Source: Tropicimonas sp. IMCC34011
Lineage (GTDB): Bacteria > Pseudomonadota > Alphaproteobacteria > Rhodobacterales > Rhodobacteraceae
Length of the DNA: 64,000 bases
Assembly: GCF_003390865.1 (NCBI RefSeq)
Contig: NZ_QMEJ01000001.1
Location: 1,054,001-1,118,000, forward strand
Reading direction: 5' to 3'
Shown here: one piece after another, positions 9,357-18,070 of the stretch
Position numbering within the stretch: position 1 is the first letter of the stretch
How the letters are laid out: every line of letters begins with the position of its first letter
The notes under the pieces: model-generated
Told to the model about the DNA's origin: nothing
What the model saw: only the letters and a program-made list of their open reading frames with translations
Databases searched by the model: none
Translations under genes and position numbers: made by a program

Positions 9357-10508
9357 ATGAACGACATGCAGGAACAGGATCGCATGATCCTCGACTCCGT
9401 GGACCGCTTCTGCACCACAGAGATCGACCCCGTCGCCCACGACCTCGAAGCCAAGGACGAGTACCCCCACCAGATCGTCGAGAAGATGAAGGAGATGGGC
9501 CTCTTCGGTTGCATCATCTCCGAGGACTACGGCGGCCTCGGGCTCTCCACCGAAGTCTATGCCCAGATCATCGAGCGCATCGCGCGCTCGTGGATGTCGG
9601 TCTCCGGCATCATCAACAGCCACCTCATCATGGCCTCCGCCGTCCAGCGCGCAGGCACCGAGGAGCAAAAGGCCGAGTTCCTCCCCCGCTTCGCCACCGG
9701 CGAGCTTCGGGGCGGCATCGGCCTGACCGAGCCCGACGCGGGCACCGACCTTCAAGCCATCCGCACCACGGCGGTGCGCGACGGCGATGACTACGTGGTG
9801 AACGGCACCAAGACCTGGATCACCAACTCGGGTCAGGGCAACTGCATCGCCCTTCTGGTCAAGACCGACCCCAAGGCCGAGCCTCGCCACCGGGGCATGT
9901 CGCTCCTGATCGCCGAGAAGGGGCCGGGCTTCAACGTCGCGCGCAAGCTCGAGAAACTGGGCTACCGCGGAATTGACACCTGCGAGCTGGAGTTCAAGGA
10001 CTACCGCGTGCCCGCCAACCGTCTGATCGGCGGCGAGGAGGGCAAGGGCCTCAAGCATGTCCTTTCCGGCCTTGAACTCGGGCGCATCAACGTTGCCGCC
10101 CGCGGCGTGGGCCTCGCGCAGGCTGCCCTCGACGAGGCGACGAGCTATTCACAGGTCCGCAAGACCTTTGGCAAGCCCATCTGCGAGCATCAGGCGATCC
10201 AGCTCCAGCTCGGCGAGATGGCGACGCGAACCCGCGCCGCGCGCCTGCTGACGCTCGACGCCGCCCGCGCTTTCGACCGCGGCGAGCGCTGCGACATGGA
10301 GGCGGGCATGGCGAAGTATTTCGCCACCGAGGCCGCGCTGGAGAACGCCACGGCGGCCATGCGCATTCATGGCGGCTACGGCTATTCCAAGGAATACAAC
10401 GTCGAGCGCCTCTACCGCGACGCCCCCCTCCTGACCATCGGCGAGGGCACCAACGAACTCCAGCGCATCATCATCGCCAAGCAGCAGATCGAAAGGAACC
10501 CGGCATGA
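9357..10508 (+). CDS. Acyl-CoA dehydrogenase
   Basis: FAD-dependent alpha,beta-dehydrogenation of an acyl-CoA, electrons passing to ETF. The 383-aa length is typical. GGIGLTEPDAGTDL and TKTWITNSGQ belong to the middle beta domain, RKTFGKPICEHQAIQ to the C-terminal helical domain. The catalytic base is probably Glu363 in TIGEGTNELQ, the MCAD-like position. It ends overlapping the CaiB/BaiF gene (ATGA), so CoA transfer and oxidation appear coupled. In glutaryl-CoA dehydrogenase-like enzymes the same fold also decarboxylates; this cannot be excluded for a dicarboxyl-CoA substrate. Confidence 0.95.
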   Translation: MNDMQEQDRMILDSVDRFCTTEIDPVAHDLEAKDEYPHQIVEKMKEMGLFGCIISEDYGGLGLSTEVYAQIIERIARSWMSVSGIINSHLIMASAVQRAGTEEQKAEFLPRFATGELRGGIGLTEPDAGTDLQAIRTTAVRDGDDYVVNGTKTWITNSGQGNCIALLVKTDPKAEPRHRGMSLLIAEKGPGFNVARKLEKLGYRGIDTCELEFKDYRVPANRLIGGEEGKGLKHVLSGLELGRINVAARGVGLAQAALDEATSYSQVRKTFGKPICEHQAIQLQLGEMATRTRAARLLTLDAARAFDRGERCDMEAGMAKYFATEAALENATAAMRIHGGYGYSKEYNVERLYRDAPLLTIGEGTNELQRIIIAKQQIERNPA

Positions 10509-11683
10509 GCCTCCCCCTCGACGGGCTGCGCATCCTCGCGGTCGAACAATACGGTGCCGGCCCCTTCGGCACCCAGCACCTCGCGGACCTCGGCGCCGAG
10601 GTCATCAAGATCGAGAACGCCGCGCAGGGTGGAGACGTGGGGCGCCTCGTCGGCCCCTACTTCTTCGGCGAGGGCGACAGCCACTTCTTCCAGGCCTTCA
10701 ACCGCAACAAGCGCTCCATCACGCTCGACCTCAAGTCGGAAGAGGGCCGCGAGGCGCTGCACGAGCTGACCAAGACGGCCGATGCCGTCTTCAACAACCT
10801 GCGCGGCGACCTACCCGCCAAGCTTGGCCTCGACTACGCGGCGCTCTCGAAGGTGAAGTCCGACATCGTATGCTGCCATCTCTCGGCTTATGGACGCGAC
10901 GGGGAGCGGGCCGACTGGCCGGGCTACGACTATCTCATGCAGGCCGAGGCCGGGTATCTGTCGGTCACGGGCGAGCCGGGCCAGCCCCCCTCGCGCTTCG
11001 GGCTGTCGATCATCGACATGATGACCGGCACCATGTCGGCCCTCGCCCTCGTCTCGGCCGTCCTCGGTGCGCGTTCGACGGGCCAGGGTCGCGACATCGA
11101 CACCTCGCTCTACGAGGTCGCGATGCACAACCTGAACTACCTCGCCGCGTGGTACCTCAACGAAGGCGTCAACACCGGGCGCCACCCCCGCTCGGCCCAT
11201 CCCTCGCTGACCCCCTCGCAGCTCTACAAGACCGGCGACGGCTGGATCTTCATCATGTGCAACAAGGAAAAGTTCTGGGGCGTCCTGTGCGATGCCATCG
11301 CCCGCCCCGAGTGGAAGACCGACGACCGCTTCGGCTCCTTTAAGTCCCGTCTGGAGAACCGCGACGCGCTCACCGAAGCGCTCGATGCCGCGCTCCAGTC
11401 CGACACTACCGAGGGCTGGATGGCGAAGTTCGGCGGCAAGGTGCCCGCTTCCCCCGTCCACGACATCGGCTCAGCGCTCGATGCCCCCTTCGCAAAGGCA
11501 CGCGGCACCATCGCCGAAGTGCCCCACCCTGCGCGCGGCACCATCGGCACCGTCGCCTGCCCGATCCGCTGTCCTGGAGACGATCTGCCGCTGCGTCCCG
11601 GTCCTGCCTTGGGCGAGGGCAACGAGGACATCCTTGGCGCAATCGGTATGCTCATGGCGGAGGAGAAGGAGACCGCCACTTGA
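10505..11683 (+). CDS. CaiB/BaiF-family (type III) CoA-transferase
   Basis: Moves CoA between carboxylic acids and probably activates the imported or released acid for the adjacent acyl-CoA dehydrogenase. The 392-aa protein has the family N-terminus (LDGLRILAVEQYGAGPFGT), FNRNKRSITLDLK, and a probable catalytic Asp171 in SIIDMMTGTMSA, aligned with the aspartyl-CoA anhydride-forming Asp of formyl-CoA transferase. It overlaps both the upstream dehydrogenase and the downstream GntR gene by 4 nt, which places the regulator inside the operon it may control. Confidence 0.95.
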   Translation: MSLPLDGLRILAVEQYGAGPFGTQHLADLGAEVIKIENAAQGGDVGRLVGPYFFGEGDSHFFQAFNRNKRSITLDLKSEEGREALHELTKTADAVFNNLRGDLPAKLGLDYAALSKVKSDIVCCHLSAYGRDGERADWPGYDYLMQAEAGYLSVTGEPGQPPSRFGLSIIDMMTGTMSALALVSAVLGARSTGQGRDIDTSLYEVAMHNLNYLAAWYLNEGVNTGRHPRSAHPSLTPSQLYKTGDGWIFIMCNKEKFWGVLCDAIARPEWKTDDRFGSFKSRLENRDALTEALDAALQSDTTEGWMAKFGGKVPASPVHDIGSALDAPFAKARGTIAEVPHPARGTIGTVACPIRCPGDDLPLRPGPALGEGNEDILGAIGMLMAEEKETAT

Positions 11684-12453
11684 CCGAGACTGCCCGAGAG
11701 TCCCGCTTCGGCGGGCGCACCCGATACGCCGCGCTTGCCGAAGCGCTGCTCGACGACATACAGTCGGGCCGCTATCCCGTGGGGAGCTTGCTGCCCCCCG
11801 AGACTGACCTTTGCCGTGAGTTCGACGTCTCGCGCCACACCGTCCGCGAGGCGCTGCGCCGCCTCGTGGACCTGGGGCTGCTCAGTCGCCAGGCGGGGGT
11901 CGGCACGACGGTTACTGCGGATCGGATTGCGTCGCGCTACGTTCAGGCCGGGGAAAACGCCTCCGACCTGCTGCGTTACGTGCGCGACGTGAACCTGCGG
12001 ATCATCGGAACCGAAGATATCATCGCCGAGGGCGAGATCGCTTCTCTCATCGGCTCACCGGAGGGAAAGGGCTGGCTCCACCTCACGGGCGAGCGCTTCC
12101 TTGCCACGGATCCGGAAACTCCTCTCGCCCTCACCGAAATCTGGGTCGCACGCCGATTCCGATCGGTCTGCGAGGGCCTCACCGCGCCCTCCGAGCCGCT
12201 CTATTCCATGATCGAGCGTCGTTTCGGCGTCGTCACCGCCGAGATCCGCCAGAACATCGAAGCAGTCCTCCTGACGGACAAAGCGGCCCGCCGCCTCGGA
12301 ACCGAAGACGGCGCACCGGGTCTGCGCGTCTCACGCACCTACGTTTCTTCCACTGGGGAAATCTTCGAGACGGCGATCTCGCTTCATCCAGGCGACCGCT
12401 TCAGCTACGCCACGACTCTGCACGTCGAAACCGGGCATCCGGGGGACACATGA
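11680..12453 (+). CDS. GntR-family regulator with UTRA ligand domain (HutC subfamily)
   Basis: 257-aa transcription factor. A winged helix at about residues 14-80 (GSLLPPETDLCREFDVSRHTVREALRRL-type core, ending in VGTTVTADR) precedes a UTRA effector domain at about 95-245 (LTEIWVARRF, RLGTEDGAPGLRVSRTY). HutC-subfamily proteins are generally repressors released by a pathway metabolite. It is encoded within the catabolic operon and probably autoregulates through the GTCCGTAC sites at 4506-4518 and 22018-22031. That assignment is inferred from operator symmetry and position. It overlaps both neighbours by 4 nt. Confidence 0.92.
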   Translation: MTETARESRFGGRTRYAALAEALLDDIQSGRYPVGSLLPPETDLCREFDVSRHTVREALRRLVDLGLLSRQAGVGTTVTADRIASRYVQAGENASDLLRYVRDVNLRIIGTEDIIAEGEIASLIGSPEGKGWLHLTGERFLATDPETPLALTEIWVARRFRSVCEGLTAPSEPLYSMIERRFGVVTAEIRQNIEAVLLTDKAARRLGTEDGAPGLRVSRTYVSSTGEIFETAISLHPGDRFSYATTLHVETGHPGDT

Positions 12454-13646
12454 GCAGATCCTGGATCGTACTGGCCGTCACGCTCGCCATCCAGGCGATG
12501 ATTTCGGCCGCCGCGCTCGTCGGCCCCGTCCTCGCCCCGGACATCGCGCCGACTATCGGCCTCCGCGCCGCGCTCGTCGGCATCCAGATCGGTCTCATCT
12601 ACGCCGCCGCCGCAACCTCGAGCCTCTTTTCCGGCAACATGATCCGGCGATTGGGTGCGGTGCGTCTCAGCCAGCTTGCCCTCCTCTTCGCCGCTGCCGG
12701 CCTTGGCCTTTCCCTCATCGGCACCGCCCTCGCCATTGCGTTTGGCGCACTGCTCATCGGGATCGGCTACGGCGCAGTCACACCGGCAAGTTCGCACCTT
12801 CTCGCCCGGAGCACGCCCAAGCATCGCATGGGCCTCGTGTTCTCGCTGAAGCAGACGGGTGTTCCGCTGGGAGGCATTCTCGCCGGCCTCGCCTTGCCCC
12901 CCCTCACATTGACCTTCGGATGGCGTGTGGCCGTCAGCATCTCCATCGCGCTGTGCCTGCTCGTCGCCCTGTCGGCCCAGAGCGTCCGGGGCGGCCTCGA
13001 CGCGGATCGCAGCCCTGGCCGGGGGCCCAAAATGCGCGACGCCATGCGCACCCTCCTTGCCGATCCTGCCCTACGCCGCCTTGCCCTGGTGTCCTTTGTG
13101 TTCGCCGCCATGCAGCTCATCCTCACCGGCTATCTCGTCACATTCCTCACGGAGGCGCGCGGTCTGTCGCTCGCAACCGCTGGCACGATCATGGCCATCA
13201 GCCAGGCCGCGGGCGTCACCGGGCGCCTCGCCTGGGGCTGGTGCGCCGACCGTCTTCTGGATGCGCGCACGCTCATGACCATCATTGCCGCTCTCTCGGC
13301 GATCTGCTCGGCTCTCTTCGCCATCGAATCCGGCTCTGGCACGGTCCTGCTCATCGCCCTGACGTCTGCCATCTTCGGAGCCGCTGCAATAGGTTGGAAC
13401 GGCGTCTTTCTCGCCGAAGTCGCCCGGATTGCCCCGGAAGGCAGTGTCGGCGCCGCGACAGGGGCCGCCCTCTTCATGACCTACGCAGGTGTGGTCGCGG
13501 GTCCCCCAGTCTTCGCCGGAATCGTCTCCAACGCCGGATATATAGCCGGTTTCTCCGCCAGTGCCGTTGTCATGGCCGCCATGGCCGCCTTCCTGATGCT
13601 CGACAGTGGCCACTCCAGTCACGACCCCGAGGAGTCCCCCACATGA
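12450..13646 (+). CDS. Major facilitator superfamily transporter
   Basis: 398-aa inner-membrane protein with about 12 hydrophobic segments in two halves. GYGAVTPASSHLLARSTPKH and GLVFSLKQTGVPLGG are common in CynX/NimT-like and other MFS permeases; WGWCADRLLDARTLM is the A-like motif between TM helices of the second half. No substrate can be assigned. As the operon already has a TRAP importer, this may be a second uptake route or export a pathway product. The ends overlap the GntR gene and the CitE-like lyase gene. Confidence 0.9.
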   Translation: MSRSWIVLAVTLAIQAMISAAALVGPVLAPDIAPTIGLRAALVGIQIGLIYAAAATSSLFSGNMIRRLGAVRLSQLALLFAAAGLGLSLIGTALAIAFGALLIGIGYGAVTPASSHLLARSTPKHRMGLVFSLKQTGVPLGGILAGLALPPLTLTFGWRVAVSISIALCLLVALSAQSVRGGLDADRSPGRGPKMRDAMRTLLADPALRRLALVSFVFAAMQLILTGYLVTFLTEARGLSLATAGTIMAISQAAGVTGRLAWGWCADRLLDARTLMTIIAALSAICSALFAIESGSGTVLLIALTSAIFGAAAIGWNGVFLAEVARIAPEGSVGAATGAALFMTYAGVVAGPPVFAGIVSNAGYIAGFSASAVVMAAMAAFLMLDSGHSSHDPEESPT

Positions 13647-14449
13647 CCACCGCTCGCTCTTTCCTGTTTGTGCCGGGAGATCGCCCGGATCGTTTCGACA
13701 AGGCTATCGCTGCCGGCGCGGGATGCACGATCCTCGACCTCGAAGATGCCGTGAAACCTGAAGACAAAGCCGCGGCCAGAGCGGCTGTTTCTGAGTGGCT
13801 GACCGCTGGCGGAAGGGCGGCGCTACGTATCAATCCTCCAGGGACGGAGTTCCACGAGGAGGATCTCGCGCTCGTGGATCATGCGAACCTCACCGCCGTT
13901 CTGTTGCCCAAGGCCGAGAGCGCGGAAGACTGCGCGGCAGTACTTTCTCGCATGATCTCCGGCATCGCGCTCCTCCCCCTCATTGAAAGCGCGAAAGGAC
14001 TGCTGAAGGCCCCCGAGATCGCGGCGATACAAGGCGTTGCACGGCTTCTCTTTGGCTCGATCGACTTCATGAACGAATGCGGGATCGAGGACGATCGAGA
14101 GGGCCTCGCCCACGCCCGTTCGAGCCTCGTTATCGCCTCGGCAGCCGCAGGCATCATGGGGCCGGTGGACGGCGTAACCCTCGCACTGGACGATCCCGAG
14201 CAGCTTGCCGCCGACTGCGCCGCGGCGCGCAGATACGGCATGGGCGGCAAGCTGTGCATTCACCCGAAGCAGGTTGCCGGCGTGGAAAAAGGGTTCTCCC
14301 CCACCGACACCGAGATCGCGCAGGCCCGCCGCATCCTCTCGGCCGCCGAGGACGCTGGCGCGAAGGGCGCGATCCGGCTTGACGGGAAGCTTGTGGATAT
14401 TCCCGTCGTCGACCGCGCCCGTCGCACGCTGGAACAGGCCGGAGGATGA
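13643..14449 (+). CDS. HpcH/HpaI aldolase/citrate lyase family protein (CitE-like)
   Basis: 268-aa TIM-barrel acyl-CoA lyase-like enzyme. FVPGDRPDRFDKA and ILDLEDAVKPEDK carry the N-terminal signature; the magnesium ligands are probably Glu115 (LPLIESAKG) and Asp141 (LFGSIDFMNE). The family includes malyl-CoA, beta-methylmalyl-CoA and citramalyl-CoA lyases. With CoA transferase, dehydrogenase and MaoC hydratase in the operon, it is the best candidate for the final C-C cleavage to a short acyl-CoA plus glyoxylate or pyruvate (inference). The start at 13643 overlaps the MFS stop by 4 nt. Confidence 0.9.
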   Translation: MTTARSFLFVPGDRPDRFDKAIAAGAGCTILDLEDAVKPEDKAAARAAVSEWLTAGGRAALRINPPGTEFHEEDLALVDHANLTAVLLPKAESAEDCAAVLSRMISGIALLPLIESAKGLLKAPEIAAIQGVARLLFGSIDFMNECGIEDDREGLAHARSSLVIASAAAGIMGPVDGVTLALDDPEQLAADCAAARRYGMGGKLCIHPKQVAGVEKGFSPTDTEIAQARRILSAAEDAGAKGAIRLDGKLVDIPVVDRARRTLEQAGG

Positions 14450-14450
14450 C

Positions 14451-14834
14451 ATGAACGGAGGCGCACATCCGAACCGGGTGCCCTTGCGGTTTCACGACGC
14501 CTGCGACCGGTATGGGCTGACTCCTCGTGCCCTGCGCTACTACGAGGCTCTCGAAATCCTCTCTCCGGAGCGCGACGGACGCGATCGCGTCTTCGACGCG
14601 CGCCAACAGGTTCGGATCGAACTCATCCTGAAGGGTCGCGCCTATCGCCTGCGGCTGGAGGAAATCCGACAGATCATCGAACTTCACGATACACACGGTG
14701 CCAAGATACAGGCCGAGCGCTGGCGCGAGATCCTTCACCGCCAGAGGGCACACCTCGCAGCCGAACGCGACCATCTTACCGGCCTCCTTGACCGCATAGA
14801 TGCCGAGACAGAACATGCCCAACCCGGTTCTTGA
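14451..14834 (+). CDS. MerR-family transcriptional regulator
   Basis: 127-aa protein with an N-terminal MerR helix-turn-helix (YGLTPRALRYYEALEIL, about residues 18-40) followed by a coiled-coil helix. No C-terminal effector domain and no metal-binding Cys cluster is visible, so it belongs with the short MerR-like regulators often found in acyl-CoA degradation operons. The ATG at 14451 follows GGAGG at 14441-14445, and the larger open frame upstream is a shadow of the lyase gene. It may sense a pathway CoA-ester; this is inference. Confidence 0.85.
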   Translation: MNGGAHPNRVPLRFHDACDRYGLTPRALRYYEALEILSPERDGRDRVFDARQQVRIELILKGRAYRLRLEEIRQIIELHDTHGAKIQAERWREILHRQRAHLAAERDHLTGLLDRIDAETEHAQPGS

Positions 14835-15471
14835 CGCAATCCTCGCCGAACTCGACGGTGCCCGAACCGTGATCGACACCGGATGCGGAAGAGGCACGCT
14901 CGCCCGGGCACTCGGTAAGCGCGGTTTCGACGTCACCGGCATCGACCCGCAGATGGAAATGATCGAACTCGCACGGGCAGGTGCGCCGGGGGCCCGCTTC
15001 GACGTCGCTTCGGCCGCCCGTTTACCTTATCCCGACCAAAGCTTCGATGCGGCTGTCTTCCTGAACTCGCTGCACCATATTCCCGTTGCCGAGATGGAAG
15101 GGGCGCTCAGGGAAGCGGTGCGCGTCACCCGGCGAGGCGGCCGCATCGTGGTGGTCGAGCCGCTGGCCGAAGGCCCGCTCTTCGAGGTTCTGCGGCCCGT
15201 GGACGATGAGACAGAGGTTCGTGCCAAGGCACAGGCCGTCATGGATCGCACCTCCTTTCCTCGCCTCACGGACGTCCGCTTCGAGCGGGTCACGACCTAT
15301 GCGGACGAGGCCGCATTCACCGCATCTCTGATCGCGGGTGATCCGGGGCGCGCAGAGGCAATGGCCGCGCAGGCCGATACCCTGAGAGGCCTTCTTGCGC
15401 GCCACGCCCGTCATGGGCCCGAGGGCTTTGCCCTGTCACAGCCTATGCGCCTGCGCAGTTTCGCCGCCTGA
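14815..15471 (+). CDS. Class I SAM-dependent methyltransferase
   Basis: 218-aa methyltransferase of the UbiE/Methyltransf_11 type. Motif I is IDTGCGRGTLARAL (about residues 18-31), followed by the acidic loop GIDPQ and the post-motif FDAAVFLNSLHHIP. The start at 14815 is preferred to 14800 because it begins directly with a domain-like N-terminus; both overlap merR. Substrate unknown. It is the last gene of the rightward operon and converges on the amidase gene with a 21-bp gap and no obvious terminator. Confidence 0.85.
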   Translation: MPNPVLDAILAELDGARTVIDTGCGRGTLARALGKRGFDVTGIDPQMEMIELARAGAPGARFDVASAARLPYPDQSFDAAVFLNSLHHIPVAEMEGALREAVRVTRRGGRIVVVEPLAEGPLFEVLRPVDDETEVRAKAQAVMDRTSFPRLTDVRFERVTTYADEAAFTASLIAGDPGRAEAMAAQADTLRGLLARHARHGPEGFALSQPMRLRSFAA

Positions 15472-15492
15472 GCGCTTACACCCAAAGGGCTC

Positions 15493-16830
15493 CTACCACG
15501 TGGCAGTGCGCGCGAAGAGATCCCCAATGTGCAGGAGAAGAGCCTCGGAGCATGGCCTACCCACGATCTGAAGTCCCATCGGCATCCCGTTCCGATCCAT
15601 TCCCATTGGAACCGAGAGAGCAGGTAGGCCGAGAAAGCTGATCGGTCGCGTGTTGCGCGAAATCAGTTCGAGTGTGCGCCGCATCTTTTCACCGCCCTCC
15701 GCCGAGACGGTATCGGCCAGCGGAGTCATGATCGGAACTGTCGGCATCACGAGAGCGTCCACCGCCGCGAGGGGGCCTGCGAGGAACCGTCTCAGGCTCA
15801 GTGTCCTGAGCCGCGCGGCATCGACGTAGTCCGTCCCCCGGATGCCAATTCCCTGGATCAGCCTCGCTCGGACCTGCCTCCCAAGTTGGCCTCGGCCCGG
15901 GGGAAGGCTGCCGCGGTGCAAGGCCGCCGCCTCGGTCTTCCAGATCACATCGGCGTAATGAGCCAAGCTGCCCTGCCCATCCACGTCCGCCTCTTTCAAA
16001 CTGAGGCCCATCGCGCGGAATACGCCCAAGCTACTCTCGAAGGCGACCGCGACATCCTCGTCCAGATCGTCGGTGTAATAGCCTCCCGGAACGCCGATCC
16101 GCGCATGCAGGGGGTCATCCAGTCCAGCCTCGCTCGCTTCACCCGTCAGGGCATCGAAGATCCGCGCAGCGTCCGCGCAGGTCTTCGCAAAGATGCCGGG
16201 ACAATCGAGGCTGGGGGAAAGAGGCATCATGCCCGCCGAAGACAGTCGGTACTGTGTCGGCTTCAATCCGACTGTCCCACACATCGACGCCGGCAGGCGG
16301 ACCGATCCGCCGGTATCGGAACCCAGCGCACCGAACACGTATCCGGCCGCCACTGCCGCCCCGGAGCCGGAGGAGGAGCCGCCCGAGATACGTGCAGGGG
16401 CATGCGGATTGCGGCACCGCCCGAAATGGGGGTTGTGCCCGGTGGGCCCCATGGCGAACTCGGCCATGTTCAGGCGGGCGCATCCGATCCCTCCGGCCGT
16501 CTCGACAGCGCCAAGAAGGACCGAGGTTTCGTCCGGCGTTTTCCAGTGCGCCTCGGTGGCCCCGTAGCTGGAGACGGCCCCTGCCCGGTGGAACATGTCC
16601 TTGTAGCCAAAGGGAATGCCGTGCAGCGCCCCCCTCTCACCTTGGTCCGTTCGGTCGCAGGCCACAGCGCGCTCGAGGGCGCGCTCCGCCTCGACGGCGA
16701 TGACGGCATTGAGCTCGCCATCTTTTGCCTCGATCCGGTCGAGACAGGCGCGCATCAACTCCTCGCATCCGATATCTCCCGTGCGGATCGAATCCGCGGC
16801 TTCACGGAGCGTCATACTGGATGGGTTCAT
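15493..16830 (-). CDS. Amidase (amidase signature family)
   Basis: 445-aa hydrolase with the Ser-cisSer-Lys triad: Lys77 (GIPFGYKDMF), Ser152-154 region (GGSSSGSGAA) and nucleophile Ser176 (SDTGGSVRLP). It would hydrolyse a C-N amide bond. The start at 16830 is chosen from GGAGG upstream and an ATGA overlap with the 71-aa ORF; a longer in-frame start at 16923 lies inside that ORF. It is the last gene of the hyuA-hyuB-dctP operon, so it plausibly hydrolyses the half-amide or carbamoyl product left by ring opening (inference). Confidence 0.95.
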   Translation of the reverse strand: MNPSSMTLREAADSIRTGDIGCEELMRACLDRIEAKDGELNAVIAVEAERALERAVACDRTDQGERGALHGIPFGYKDMFHRAGAVSSYGATEAHWKTPDETSVLLGAVETAGGIGCARLNMAEFAMGPTGHNPHFGRCRNPHAPARISGGSSSGSGAAVAAGYVFGALGSDTGGSVRLPASMCGTVGLKPTQYRLSSAGMMPLSPSLDCPGIFAKTCADAARIFDALTGEASEAGLDDPLHARIGVPGGYYTDDLDEDVAVAFESSLGVFRAMGLSLKEADVDGQGSLAHYADVIWKTEAAALHRGSLPPGRGQLGRQVRARLIQGIGIRGTDYVDAARLRTLSLRRFLAGPLAAVDALVMPTVPIMTPLADTVSAEGGEKMRRTLELISRNTRPISFLGLPALSVPMGMDRNGMPMGLQIVGRPCSEALLLHIGDLFARTATW

Positions 16831-17042
16831 GCTTCCTCCCCCGCGATGAGCCGATCGAACTCGCGGGTCGAGACCAAGTGGAGACCAGGGTGATCGCTGC
16901 GTGCCCGGTCCATGAGACGACATGTCCGGTGGAATTCAGAGCCGAACCAGGCGAGCTCCTCTGCGTCTGGGCGATAGCCGAGGGAAATCTCGGCCAGTTT
17001 GCCGAGATCTCCCCCGTCCGAAGCTGCCGGGGTGTCGCTCAT
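16827..17042 (-). CDS. Small coupled ORF between dctP and amidase (71 aa), unknown function
   Basis: 71-aa frame whose start overlaps the dctP stop (TCAT on the top strand) and whose stop overlaps the amidase start by the same ATGA arrangement. That double coupling is strong evidence that it is translated. It has no Cys pair, signal peptide or membrane segment; the composition is acidic in the first half and Arg/His-rich in the middle. Small GatC/AtzG-like partners are known beside AtzE-type amidases and occupy a similar position, but I cannot recognise that domain here. Confidence 0.7.
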   Translation of the reverse strand: MSDTPAASDGGDLGKLAEISLGYRPDAEELAWFGSEFHRTCRLMDRARSDHPGLHLVSTREFDRLIAGEEA

Positions 17043-18034
17043 CGGTACGGCTCCAGAACAGATTGGAACTCCGACCACGCTTCGGGATAGTCCTGACTCC
17101 AGTCCTGCCTCACCGTCTCTGCGGCCTCGACGAAAGCATCTCGTGCCTCGGGATCTACCTGCGAGAACATTCCTCCGGCGTCGATGACCTTTTCGAGCGT
17201 CGTCCTGTCGAGGTCCTTGGCCGAGGCCCAGTTCTCGTCGACGAATGCCTTCGTCGCATCTTCAACCACCGTGCCGAGGTCATCTGGCAGACCGTCCAGC
17301 CAAGCCTGATCGACGAGGATCGCGTAGACCACGAGGTTCAGACCCGAAACGAGAGAGCCGTAGGGCGCAGTGCTGGTTCCAACCATCTCCCAACCGCCGG
17401 AGGAGGTCAGGATGCCGTCGATAGCCCCCTGCGACATCGCAGGGCCCATCTCGGTCGCAGACATCGAGATTGCGCTGGCGCCGAACTCATCCAAGAGATT
17501 CAGCATCACACGCCCACCCGTCGCCCTGATCTTGCGGTTCTGCAAATCGTCCATCGTCTCGACGGGCGCTTCCTTCGTCAGGAAAAAGAGATCGGCCGTC
17601 CGCGCCACACCGAGAACGCCGATCCCCACGGGGTCCATGTAATTGGTAAGGAAATTGCCGACCGCGCTTGGCGCGCCGGGCTTCGCCATCGTCTCGTCGT
17701 CGAGCACGAAGGGAAGGGTCAGAATGCCAGCCTCTGGCGCGATCGTTTCGAGACGGACGGAGACGGGCCAGACCATGTGGACGGCCCCAGTGCCAAGGGC
17801 ACCGATCGCCTCCTGATCGCTGTAGAGCGTCGAGCTGTGGAATACCTTCGCGTCGATCCGGCCCCCAGAGGCCTCGTCGATCGCGTCGGCGTATTGCTCC
17901 ATCTGGTCGGCAGTCCAGTGTGAGCGGGACAGCTCGTTCGTGATGATCATTTCGATCGCATCCTGCGCCCCCGCCGAGACCGGCAGGATGCCCACGGCGG
18001 CGGTGCAGACCAAGAGCCTTGCCAGATGGGTCAT
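17039..18034 (-). CDS. TRAP transporter substrate-binding protein (DctP family), copy 2
   Basis: 331-aa secreted receptor (signal peptide MTHLARLLVCTAAVGILPVS, cleavage near AGAQD). GGAGAG ahead of the ATG at 18034 favours this start over 18058. It is a paralogue of the receptor at 5089 (shared TLYSDQ/QLYSDQ and GALGTGAVHMVWPVSVRLE) but is encoded beside hydantoinase genes with no dctQM of its own. It may present a second related ligand to the same permease. The stop overlaps the 71-aa ORF. Confidence 0.93.
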   Translation of the reverse strand: MTHLARLLVCTAAVGILPVSAGAQDAIEMIITNELSRSHWTADQMEQYADAIDEASGGRIDAKVFHSSTLYSDQEAIGALGTGAVHMVWPVSVRLETIAPEAGILTLPFVLDDETMAKPGAPSAVGNFLTNYMDPVGIGVLGVARTADLFFLTKEAPVETMDDLQNRKIRATGGRVMLNLLDEFGASAISMSATEMGPAMSQGAIDGILTSSGGWEMVGTSTAPYGSLVSGLNLVVYAILVDQAWLDGLPDDLGTVVEDATKAFVDENWASAKDLDRTTLEKVIDAGGMFSQVDPEARDAFVEAAETVRQDWSQDYPEAWSEFQSVLEPYR

Positions 18035-18070
18035 GAGAGCTCTCCTCGTTGTTGACATGGGGTGCCGACC

